A stretch of DNA of 5,877 bases. Origin: Bryobacterales bacterium (lineage in GTDB: Bacteria > Acidobacteriota > Terriglobia > Bryobacterales > Bryobacteraceae). The position numbers were made by a program, and so were the translations under genes. Shown here piece after piece: positions 1 to 5,500 of this stretch. Each line of letters starts with the position of its first letter. Positions within the stretch are counted from its first letter, which is position 1. The DNA is taken from assembly GCA_025462985.1 (NCBI GenBank), contig JAOAPP010000764.1, positions 1 through 5,877 on the forward strand, in the 5' to 3' direction. A model generated the notes under the pieces. The model saw only the letters and a list, made by a program, of their open reading frames with translations. It had not been told where the DNA came from and did no database searches.

Positions 1-792
1 AAATTCGAAGGCATCTCCGTGGAAGCTGCGCGTACCGGACTTGGTTACGGCATTCACCACGTTTCCCATGCTGAGACCGTACTGTGGCGAAAAGGTATTG
101 GTTTGGATCCGAAACTCCTGCAACTCATCGACGGATGGAACGTAGATGACGCCATCCCAGTCACCCGCGCCATCCCATGCCCCATCCAGAAGGAACGCCG
201 TGGTACCAAATCGACCGCCGCCGAAGTTGAAAAACGCGATGTCCTGGTCGACATTGCCTTGCGAGCCGGGAGGATTGAGGGCCTGAGTCTGCTGGCTATT
301 GTTCACGCTCGAATCGAGCGCTACTAATCCGTACACGTTCCGGATGTTTAGCGGCAACTCCACTGCCTGCTTGCTGCTTACTTCCGACCCAAGGTCGGCG
401 CTTCCGGTGTTCAACACGGGTGCGGAGCCCGTGACTTCTACAACCTGATTGACATTACCTACCTGTAACTGAGCGTTGAGAGTGGAGGATTGCCCTACGG
501 CCAGAACGATGTTCGACTGCAGAAAAGCATTGAATCCGGTCTTTTCGACCCTCATCTCGTACTTTCCGGGCGGAATCAGTGTGAAGGTATAGAGACCGTT
601 GTCCCCGGTAGTCAACTCGCGAGCGAAGTTCACCTCGGGGTTCGCGAGCGTCACCTTTGCGCCGGGTACAGTCGCGCCATTCTCATCCTGGACCGTCCCG
701 CTCAGTTGGGCGCTGGTGGCCTCGCTTTGCGCCCAAACGGGCACACAAGCAAGGATCATCAGCAATAAAGCACAACTAACCTTAGACCGCAT
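1..792 (-). CDS. TonB-dependent receptor with carboxypeptidase-regulatory-like N-terminal domain (partial, 3' end outside window)
   Basis: The reverse strand is open from an ATG at 792 to the left edge, giving the first 264 residues of a protein that family members usually carry to about 1000 or more. Residues 1-21 look like a Sec signal peptide ending VWA before QS. Residues about 27-110 form a carboxypeptidase-regulatory-like beta-sandwich, with the typical SGTVQDENGATVPGAKVTL and an IPPGKYEMRVEKTGF segment. A linker with VVEVTGSAPVLNT (118-129) leads into a TonB plug domain with FLLDG (200-204), VDELQEFRI (221-229) and a GNVVNAVTKSGT segment (243-254). This order is the common acidobacterial receptor type, acting in the outer membrane for TonB-driven uptake of large or scarce substrates such as glycans. 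The substrate cannot be read from this part. The start is supported by AGGGAG 7 bases upstream. It is divergent from the dehydrogenase unit. The family is clear; the beta-barrel is not visible here. Confidence 0.93.
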   Translation of the reverse strand, partial: MRSKVSCALLLMILACVPVWAQSEATSAQLSGTVQDENGATVPGAKVTLANPEVNFARELTTGDNGLYTFTLIPPGKYEMRVEKTGFNAFLQSNIVLAVGQSSTLNAQLQVGNVNQVVEVTGSAPVLNTGSADLGSEVSSKQAVELPLNIRNVYGLVALDSSVNNSQQTQALNPPGSQGNVDQDIAFFNFGGGRFGTTAFLLDGAWDGAGDWDGVIYVPSVDELQEFRIQTNTFSPQYGLSMGNVVNAVTKSGTRSFHGDAFEF

Positions 793-799
793 CGCAAAT

Positions 800-805
800 C
801 TCCCT
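800..805 (-). promoter_or_regulatory. Shine-Dalgarno site of the TonB receptor gene
   Basis: The reverse strand reads AGGGAG, 7 bases before the ATG at 792. This fixes the receptor start and agrees with the signal peptide beginning there. Confidence 0.75.
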
Positions 806-836
806 GGATTAAACGCTAACTCTAAATAGCGAGAAG

Positions 837-865
837 ATATTATCACCACCTACTTCAGAGTTCAA
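837..865 (-). promoter_or_regulatory. Candidate sigma-70-type promoter for the TonB receptor
   Basis: On the reverse strand TTGAAC (860-865) is followed after 17 bases by TAATAT (837-842). Each hexamer matches 4 of 6 bases of the housekeeping consensus. A shifted -10, GATAAT (839-844), matches 5 of 6 but leaves only 15 bases of spacing. Either would place the transcript start near 830 and leave a leader of about 40 bases that includes the ribosome site. This is read by eye, and weak matches are common in AT-richer gaps. Confidence 0.35.
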
Positions 866-898
866 CATGCAATCGACTCACGATAGGGGCAGGGCATT

Positions 899-926
899 TT
901 GTTGCGAGAAGTCATTCGTGTAGACT
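899..926 (+). promoter_or_regulatory. Weak candidate promoter for the dehydrogenase unit
   Basis: TTGTTG (899-904) and TAGACT (921-926) are separated by 16 bases and resemble -35 and -10 boxes; TAGACT matches 4 of 6 and TTGTTG only 3 of 6. Initiation near 933 would leave a leader of about 14 bases without a recognisable ribosome site before the ATG at 947. The same bases can also be read as a TTG-started N-terminal extension of the downstream gene, so this promoter competes with that reading. Confidence 0.2.
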
Positions 927-946
927 GTACAAAGCCTCAAATTCCC

Positions 947-1519
947 ATGAACACCCGCAGAGACGCCCTCCGCCTTTTCGCGATTACGTCTGCAGCTTTG
1001 CCCTCGCTTGCGGCGACCCAAGAAACAAAGGAAGTGGAAGACCAGCCCGGGCACTTACACACAGGCCCGGCCGTCAAAGTTCCGGCCCCTAGTCAGCCAA
1101 CGTTCTTTCAGCCCGCCGAGTTTCAAGCGGTGGAGGCATTGAGTGAGCGCATCATTCCTCGCTCGGACACGCCCGGCGCAAAGGACGCCGGCGTCGCTCT
1201 CCTGATTGATAAGGCGATCGTGGCCAGACCCTCACTTGGGCCGTCTTACCGGTCGGGCATCGCGGATCTGAATGCTCTGACGTCCCAGGCCTACGGAAAC
1301 GAATTTGCGGCTCTCACGCAAGAGCAGCAGGTGAAGGTGTTGACACCGCTCAGTCTGGAGACTGACACGCCACTCGGCGAATTCTTCACCCTGGTGAAAG
1401 ACATGACCATCGAGGCTTATTACAAGACAGAGGTCGGATTGAAAGAAGAGCTGGGATGGCACGGCAACACGTATCTGGCGGACTTCCCCGGTTGCGATCA
1501 TCCTGAGCACCATAGCTGA
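947..1519 (+). CDS. Gluconate 2-dehydrogenase subunit 3 family protein with Tat signal (small subunit of a membrane or periplasmic dehydrogenase)
   Basis: This 190-residue protein has a twin-arginine signal, TRRDAL at residues 3-8, then a hydrophobic stretch to about residue 23 ending LAA. The mature part matches the gluconate 2-dehydrogenase subunit 3 family: [24 protein letters not shown] at about 54-77 ([13 protein letters not shown] is the core), a [10 protein letters not shown] segment (123-132), an EAYYKTEVG segment (156-164), and the family's C-terminal LGWHGN with [10 protein letters not shown] (179-188). In characterised FAD dehydrogenases of this kind, the small subunit binds the catalytic subunit and carries it through the Tat pathway, and is needed for its maturation. 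The catalytic gene begins 1 base after this stop, which suggests translational coupling. The ATG at 947 is chosen because it puts the twin arginines near the N terminus. A TTG at 899 would add 16 residues and has AGGGG 9 bases upstream, whereas 947 has no clear ribosome site. Confidence 0.88.
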   Translation: MNTRRDALRLFAITSAALPSLAATQETKEVEDQPGHLHTGPAVKVPAPSQPTFFQPAEFQAVEALSERIIPRSDTPGAKDAGVALLIDKAIVARPSLGPSYRSGIADLNALTSQAYGNEFAALTQEQQVKVLTPLSLETDTPLGEFFTLVKDMTIEAYYKTEVGLKEELGWHGNTYLADFPGCDHPEHHS

Positions 1520-1520
1520 A

Positions 1521-3167
1521 ATGCAGACTCAAAATAGCCCGCAAGTACACGACGTCCTCATCATTGGGAGCGGAGCGGCAGGCGGAATGGCCGCATGGAA
1601 TCTCACCAGCAAGGGCATCAACGTGACGATGCTCGATGCCGGCCGGAAGTTCAACCGGAGCGAGTTCTGGACACATGTGAAGCCGTGGGAGTGGCAGCAG
1701 CGGCTTGACGCGGGCCAGAAGCCGCCCGAGATCATACTCGATCCCGCCGAGCAGCCCTACATCACCCCCCTTGGACAGGAGTTCTCACTAACCCGAGTGT
1801 GGGGACGAGGCGGGAAGACGAACATTTGGGGACGCGTCAGCCTGCGTTATTCCGATCTGGATTTCGCCGGGCCCGAGCGAGACGGCTGGGAAATTCCATG
1901 GCCCATCCGCTATAAAGACATCGAGCCCTATTACGACCAGGTGGATCAACTTATCGGGGTTTGCGGCGGAGATGACGACCAGGACTCGTTGCCGGGCAGC
2001 CGGTATTTCCTGCCGCCGCCTTCGCTGCGATGCGGCGAACACCTGATAAAGAAAGCCGCCGCAAGCCTGGGGATCGGTATTGTTCCGATTCGGCGCGCGG
2101 TTCTTACCCGAGATCATAATGGACATACGAAATGCCATTACTGCGGCGCGTGCGGGAGCGGCTGCGATGTAAGTGCGTTCTTCAATGCGTCGGACTATCT
2201 GATTGAGCCTGCACTTAAAACCGGACGGCTCAATGTGATCAGCAACGCGGTCGCCGCTCGCATCCTGGTGGATGGTAACGGACTGGCGAACGGGGTACAG
2301 TACTTCGATCGCTATACAAGGGAAGAGCATCGGATCTTCGGTAAGCGCGTGATCGTTGCCGCATCCTGCGTGGATTCTACCCGAATCCTGCTCAATTCGA
2401 GCTCACACCCATATCCGAATGGCCTGGGTAATTCCTCCGATGTCATCGGACGGTATCTGTCTGAACAGATACGCTTCACGATTCGCGGTTTCGCCCCAGA
2501 ACTCATGGGCGGAAAAGTCTACAACGACGATGGAATCGGCGGGGCACATATGTACATGCCGCGATTCAACCACCGCGATGGCAGAAAACGTGACTACATC
2601 CGCGGATTCGGTTGCCAATTCTGGTACACGGGCGCGCAAACTGACCTTTCCTGGGCCAAGAGCATCCCTGGTTTCGGGGTCGATCTTAAGCAAGCGGTAA
2701 AGGCGCGCTACCCGGCTGTGCTCGCGCTGCATCCATTCGGCGAGACGATTCCGAAAGCGGAGAATCGGATAACCGTGAAGGGATCGCCACTCGACCGCTA
2801 TGGCGTGCCGATATCCCGGATCGCGTACACGACCGGCGACAACGAACGTCGAATGGCAGCGGATATGTACGACACCATGCTCGAAATACTTCACGCCGCA
2901 AAGGCGGAGGTCGTGCCGTTTACAAGCGGTCGTCTTGAGCCGAACGGAAGCGCCATTCACGAGCACGGCACCTGTCGTATGGGAGCGGATCCCAAACGAT
3001 CGGCTCTGAACGGTTTTTGTCAGATGCACGATGTCAAGAATGTCTTTGTGGTGGATGGATCAGCTTTCACAACTGCTTCTGAGAAGAACCCTACGCTGAC
3101 CATTCTGGCTCTATGCTGGCGAGCTACTGATTACCTTGCTTCTGAAATGCAGCGCGGGAATGTCTAG
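1521..3167 (+). CDS. FAD-dependent GMC-family dehydrogenase, catalytic subunit with a four-cysteine (probable Fe-S) motif
   Basis: This 548-residue flavoenzyme begins with an FAD-binding Rossmann segment, [12 protein letters not shown] (11-22), and ends LDAGR at its second strand. [16 protein letters not shown] (94-109) is the usual FAD-contacting region. The C-terminal GMC domain has HEHGTCRMG (480-488) and NPTLT (523-527), so H480 and N523 are the probable catalytic pair. [11 protein letters not shown] (205-215) places cysteines at 205, 208, 211 and 215. From memory, the C-x5-C-x3-C subset (205, 211, 215) has the spacing of the [3Fe-4S] ligands in bacterial FAD-glucose dehydrogenase, so an electron-relay cluster is likely. 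It has no signal peptide, consistent with Tat export together with the small subunit encoded just upstream. Expected role: oxidation of a sugar, sugar acid or polyol in the periplasm. Substrate is unknown; gluconate, glucose, and glucoside C3 oxidation are all possible. No cytochrome c subunit gene lies in the window. Its last 8 bases overlap the next gene. Confidence 0.93.
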   Translation: MQTQNSPQVHDVLIIGSGAAGGMAAWNLTSKGINVTMLDAGRKFNRSEFWTHVKPWEWQQRLDAGQKPPEIILDPAEQPYITPLGQEFSLTRVWGRGGKTNIWGRVSLRYSDLDFAGPERDGWEIPWPIRYKDIEPYYDQVDQLIGVCGGDDDQDSLPGSRYFLPPPSLRCGEHLIKKAAASLGIGIVPIRRAVLTRDHNGHTKCHYCGACGSGCDVSAFFNASDYLIEPALKTGRLNVISNAVAARILVDGNGLANGVQYFDRYTREEHRIFGKRVIVAASCVDSTRILLNSSSHPYPNGLGNSSDVIGRYLSEQIRFTIRGFAPELMGGKVYNDDGIGGAHMYMPRFNHRDGRKRDYIRGFGCQFWYTGAQTDLSWAKSIPGFGVDLKQAVKARYPAVLALHPFGETIPKAENRITVKGSPLDRYGVPISRIAYTTGDNERRMAADMYDTMLEILHAAKAEVVPFTSGRLEPNGSAIHEHGTCRMGADPKRSALNGFCQMHDVKNVFVVDGSAFTTASEKNPTLTILALCWRATDYLASEMQRGNV

Positions 3168-3999
3168 CACGATCGACTCGCGCCGCGAGGCATTCCGTGC
3201 CCTCCATCAGCATGGTTGCTTTGTTATCCCAAACCCATGGGACATCGGCACGGCACGGTATTTGCAACACCTTGGCTACTCTGCGTTGGCGACAACCAGT
3301 GCCGGATACGCCTTTTCGCGAGGGCTCCCCGATACGGTGGGCGCGGTCGCCCGTGATGAGATGCTCGGTCACATCGCTGAACTGGTACGCGCGACCGACC
3401 TGCCGGTGAATGCCGACTTCGGCTTGGGGTTCGCGGACGAGCCGGACGGAGTGGCAAAGAACGTTGCGCTTTGTATCGAGACCGGAGTGGCTGGCCTCTC
3501 GATTGAGGATGCGACCGGCGATGAGGTTAATCCCCTGTTCGAGCTCCCCCTCGCGGCCGATCGCATCAGGGCGGCGCGGGAGGCGATCCATCAGTCAAAG
3601 ACCGGCGTTTTGCTCACCGCGCGAGCCGAGTGTTACCTTACCGGCCATCCCCAGCCTTTTGAGGAAGCGTTGCGCCGGCTTCAGGCCTACTCAGAAGCAG
3701 GTGCGGATGTTCTCTATTCTCCGGGAGTTTCGAAGCCGGACGAGATACGCGCCATAGTCGAATCGGTAAGCCCGAAACCGGTCAACATCCTGATGAGCTC
3801 GAATACCGGTTTGCGGGTGTCTGATCTGGCGGGATTGGGTGTTCGGCGAATCAGCGTCGGTTCCTCGCTAGCGCGTGCGGCATGGGACGGGTTCATTCGG
3901 GCTGCAAAGGAAATTGCTGGCGAAGGCAGTTTCACGCGATTCGGAGGCATCGTCTCCTTCTCTGAGCTAAACGAGCTTTTCCGTACGGGTTCCAAATAA
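3160..3999 (+). CDS. Isocitrate lyase/PEP mutase superfamily protein (oxoacid C-C or C-P lyase/mutase-like)
   Basis: The 279-residue product has a PEP-mutase/isocitrate-lyase-type TIM barrel. Visible landmarks are [15 protein letters not shown] (21-35), [14 protein letters not shown] (45-58), the metal-site strand NADFGLGF (84-91), [11 protein letters not shown] (109-119), LTARAECYL (152-160), [12 protein letters not shown] (179-190) and [17 protein letters not shown] (229-245). Known relatives bind Mg2+ and cleave or rearrange 2-oxo or 2-hydroxy acids. The KKCGH loop of true isocitrate lyases is not seen, and IEDAT replaces the IEDK with following phosphonate-binding residues of PEP mutase. 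Neither activity should therefore be assumed. The ATG at 3160 is preferred because the family usually starts a few residues before AFRALH; a TTG at 3136 would add 8 residues. It overlaps the GMC gene by 8 bases, so the two are probably co-translated, and it may process an acid made from the oxidised sugar. That link is inferred. Confidence 0.88.
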   Translation: MSSTIDSRREAFRALHQHGCFVIPNPWDIGTARYLQHLGYSALATTSAGYAFSRGLPDTVGAVARDEMLGHIAELVRATDLPVNADFGLGFADEPDGVAKNVALCIETGVAGLSIEDATGDEVNPLFELPLAADRIRAAREAIHQSKTGVLLTARAECYLTGHPQPFEEALRRLQAYSEAGADVLYSPGVSKPDEIRAIVESVSPKPVNILMSSNTGLRVSDLAGLGVRRISVGSSLARAAWDGFIRAAKEIAGEGSFTRFGGIVSFSELNELFRTGSK

Positions 4000-4055
4000 A
4001 GCAAAGCCGACAATATCTGCATTCTCCCGATCCGCTGAATCGTATTAAGTTGATG

Positions 4056-4061
4056 AAGGGG
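4056..4061 (+). promoter_or_regulatory. Shine-Dalgarno site supporting a CTG start for the sigma factor
   Basis: AAGGGG ends 7 bases before a CTG at 4069. Tandem in-frame TGA codons (4051-4056) lie immediately upstream, so the reading frame cannot begin earlier. The GTG at 4144 has no comparable purine-rich site at the right distance (its upstream bases read TTCTCAGAGCTA). This site therefore points to initiation at 4069. Confidence 0.6.
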
Positions 4062-4068
4062 CGAAAGC

Positions 4069-4614
4069 CTGGAGACGAAGACGGACATCGAAGACGCGCT
4101 AGCCCGCGCCAAAGCGGGCTGCAAGTCGGGGTTCTCAGAGCTAGTGTTGGAATACCAGAGCCTCGTTTTCAGTGTTGCTTATCATTTTCTTCAGGCATCC
4201 GCACTAGCTGAGGAGATCTCGCAGGACATCTTCTTGGATTTGTACCGGAACCTCGCCAAGATCGAGTCGGCCGCGCACCTGTTGTTCTGGCTCCGGCGCA
4301 GCACCACCAACCGCTGCATCGACCAGAGCCGAAAGCTGGCTTACCGAACGGAGGTCCCGATCAGTGATACTTTTCATCCGGCTAGTCCGGGTGAGTTTGG
4401 CGACACGCTGCTGGGCGAATCGCTGCGACGCCAGATAGCGAGGTTGCCGGAGTGGCAGCGGGCCATCGTCGTGCTGCGATACCAGGAAGATATGGATCCC
4501 GTTGAGATTGCAGACATTCTGAACATCCCGGTAAATACCGTCAAGAGTCGCTTACACCGGGCACTCGGAACCCTGCGGCAAGCACTGGAACGGAAACAGA
4601 GAGTAAGAGCATGA
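4069..4614 (+). CDS. ECF-family RNA polymerase sigma factor (probable CTG start)
   Basis: With initiation at CTG 4069 the protein has 181 residues, a normal ECF size. Region 2 spans about 22-92: GFSELVLEYQSLVFSVAYHF (21-40), the core-binding AEEISQDIFLDLYRNL (47-62), and the DNA-recognition part FWLRRSTTNRCIDQSR (73-88). Region 4 spans about 117-172, with RLPEWQRAIVVLRYQEDM and the helix-turn-helix PVEIADILNIPVNTVKSRLH (144-163). It would direct RNA polymerase to a set of stress- or envelope-related promoters; the regulon cannot be read here. No in-frame ATG, GTG or TTG occurs between the upstream TGA pair (4051-4056) and GTG 4144. Starting at 4144 would leave 156 residues and remove the conserved GFSEL part of region 2.1. 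The CTG has a good ribosome site 7 bases upstream. A sequencing frameshift joining the out-of-frame ATG at 4053 is the main alternative. It overlaps the next gene by 4 bases (ATGA). Confidence 0.87.
   Translation: METKTDIEDALARAKAGCKSGFSELVLEYQSLVFSVAYHFLQASALAEEISQDIFLDLYRNLAKIESAAHLLFWLRRSTTNRCIDQSRKLAYRTEVPISDTFHPASPGEFGDTLLGESLRRQIARLPEWQRAIVVLRYQEDMDPVEIADILNIPVNTVKSRLHRALGTLRQALERKQRVRA
4101..4120 (+). repeat. Perfect 7-bp inverted repeat (hairpin) inside the 5' coding region of the sigma factor
   Basis: AGCCCGC (4101-4107) and GCGGGCT (4114-4120) are exact reverse complements around a 6-base loop GCCAAA. The stem has 6 G-C or C-G pairs of 7, with a possible U-G pair below it. It begins 32 bases after the CTG start. 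No T-run follows, so it is not an intrinsic terminator. It might tune translation or simply reflect the codons for the Ala-Arg-Ala-Lys-Ala-Gly stretch. Confidence 0.5.
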
Positions 4615-4943
4615 ACGGCAGCTTTGATCAGAAACTTCGGAGGGAACTAGCTCGGGTTGCGCCGCCAGCCGGCTTTGCGGATAGGGTGATGGCAAATCTG
4701 CCGGAGGGGCGTGGCCGCGGACGCTTCTGGCTGGGTGCGGTCGCGGCGGGGCTCGCGGTACTGTTTACGGTCGGCGGCATAGAGCAGAACCACCGGGAGC
4801 ACCGGATGCAAGCCGAAAGAACGCAGCGTCAGGTGGTGTTCGCGCTGTTTCTCGCGGCTGAAAAGCTGGACCATGTGAACGCTCGCCTGCAGCGCTCCGC
4901 CCCAGATTTGACTATTGAGGGCGATGAAAGGGGAAGGTTATGA
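4611..4943 (+). CDS. Small single-pass membrane protein, putative anti-sigma factor
   Basis: The 110-residue product has a short cytoplasmic N-terminal part with VAPPAGFADRVMANLPEGR (16-34), one hydrophobic segment at about 39-57 (FWLGAVAAGLAVLFTVGG is its core), and then a basic, helical C-terminal part with RQVVFALFLAAEKLDHVNAR (73-92). Its position directly after an ECF sigma gene, with a 4-base ATGA overlap, is the usual place for an anti-sigma factor. The N-terminal 'PP-GFA-RVMA-L' and C-terminal 'Q-AL-LAAEKL' patterns resemble small proteins often found after acidobacterial sigma factors; this is from memory, not a search. The zinc-binding HxxxCxxC motif of the common anti-sigma domain is absent, and the protein has no cysteine at all. 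Function is inferred mainly from context. Translation is probably coupled to the sigma gene, since only a weak GAGAG lies upstream. Confidence 0.75.
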   Translation: MNGSFDQKLRRELARVAPPAGFADRVMANLPEGRGRGRFWLGAVAAGLAVLFTVGGIEQNHREHRMQAERTQRQVVFALFLAAEKLDHVNARLQRSAPDLTIEGDERGRL

Positions 4944-5494
4944 GAAGGTGGATGCTTCTCCTGGGGATTTCGACGGCATGCGCGTGGTCCCAAACGCTGG
5001 ATCTTTCCTGCCTGGACAAGCTGGCTCCCAGGGCCAAAGAAGCCAACGAAGTAAACCTGGATCCCAACCAAATCCGCGCCGCCATGCAGTTCATTCCGCG
5101 TGACGAGAAGGACAGTGCCGAGCTCGACCAGGGCACCAGGAAGCTGATAGCGGGCCTGCAACTGGTTACGGTGCGCAACTTCGAGTTTGAGAAGGCTGGG
5201 GAGTTCCTGGACTCCGATCTTCAGCCGATCCGCTCGCAACTCGCGAAGCTGAAAGGGTGGGGAAAGATCGTCGATTCCAAGGAGAAGGACGAGCACTCCG
5301 AGGTATACATGTTCACCGAAGATGGAAAGCCGACGGGCATTGCGGTGATCGATGTCGAGGCAAAGGAGTTGAGCGTCGTCCTGGTGAAGGGTACGTCGAG
5401 CCTTGCGGATATCGGGAAGCTGCACGGAATGATGGGCTTGCCGAATATCAAGATCGGGTCGCAGCTGAAGCCCGCGCCTAAGAACAACCGCTGA
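4940..5494 (+). CDS. Secreted DUF4252-like protein
   Basis: This 184-residue protein starts with a short Sec-type signal, two arginines then WMLLLGISTACAWS, with likely cleavage after S17. A lipoprotein cleavage at C14 is less likely because position -3 is Ser. The mature part is charged and fits the DUF4252 pattern: FEKAGEFLDSDLQPIRSQL (83-101), the GWGKIVDSKE segment (106-115), HSEVYMFTEDGKPTGIAVI (119-137), and AKELSVVLVKGTSSLADIGK (141-160), resembling the family's 'lvvIKGdid...l' end. The biochemical role of this family is unknown. Its gene starts within the stop of the membrane protein gene (ATGA), with AGGGGA 5 bases upstream. It therefore belongs to the sigma/anti-sigma unit and may be its extracytoplasmic sensor, modulator or output. 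The DUF assignment is from recognition of the pattern. Confidence 0.78.
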   Translation: MRRWMLLLGISTACAWSQTLDLSCLDKLAPRAKEANEVNLDPNQIRAAMQFIPRDEKDSAELDQGTRKLIAGLQLVTVRNFEFEKAGEFLDSDLQPIRSQLAKLKGWGKIVDSKEKDEHSEVYMFTEDGKPTGIAVIDVEAKELSVVLVKGTSSLADIGKLHGMMGLPNIKIGSQLKPAPKNNR

Positions 5495-5500
5495 GGGGTG

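Noticed and set aside
306..320. Inverted repeat CGCTCG-AAT-CGAGCG
   Set aside because: It lies in the receptor coding sequence, is explained by codons for Ala-Leu-Asp-Ser-Ser-Val, and is short with no context as an operator.
19..327. Plus-strand open frame of about 100 codons at the left edge, and others at 490-829
   Set aside because: These are opposite the TonB receptor, whose reverse-strand translation is convincing from signal peptide through plug domain.
617..650. Direct 9-base repeat TCGCGAGCG, 25 bases apart
   Set aside because: Both copies are in receptor coding sequence in different codon contexts, and there is no third copy; chance is likely at this GC.
919..935. TGTAGACTGTACA as a possible operator
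   Set aside because: Only the outer TGTA/TACA arms pair; too short and imperfect to support a binding site.
2403..3029. Long open frame on the minus strand (over 200 codons) opposite the GMC gene, with similar ones at 1788-2330 and 4829-5425
   Set aside because: They lie wholly opposite well-supported conserved genes, their translations are Arg/Ser-rich without recognisable motifs, and high GC makes antisense frames open by chance.
4000..4068. Terminator or promoter between the lyase gene and the sigma factor
   Set aside because: No stable stem with a T-run is visible. TATTAA at 4043-4048 could be a -10 box, but no convincing -35 lies 16-18 bases upstream, so separate transcription of the two units is undecided.
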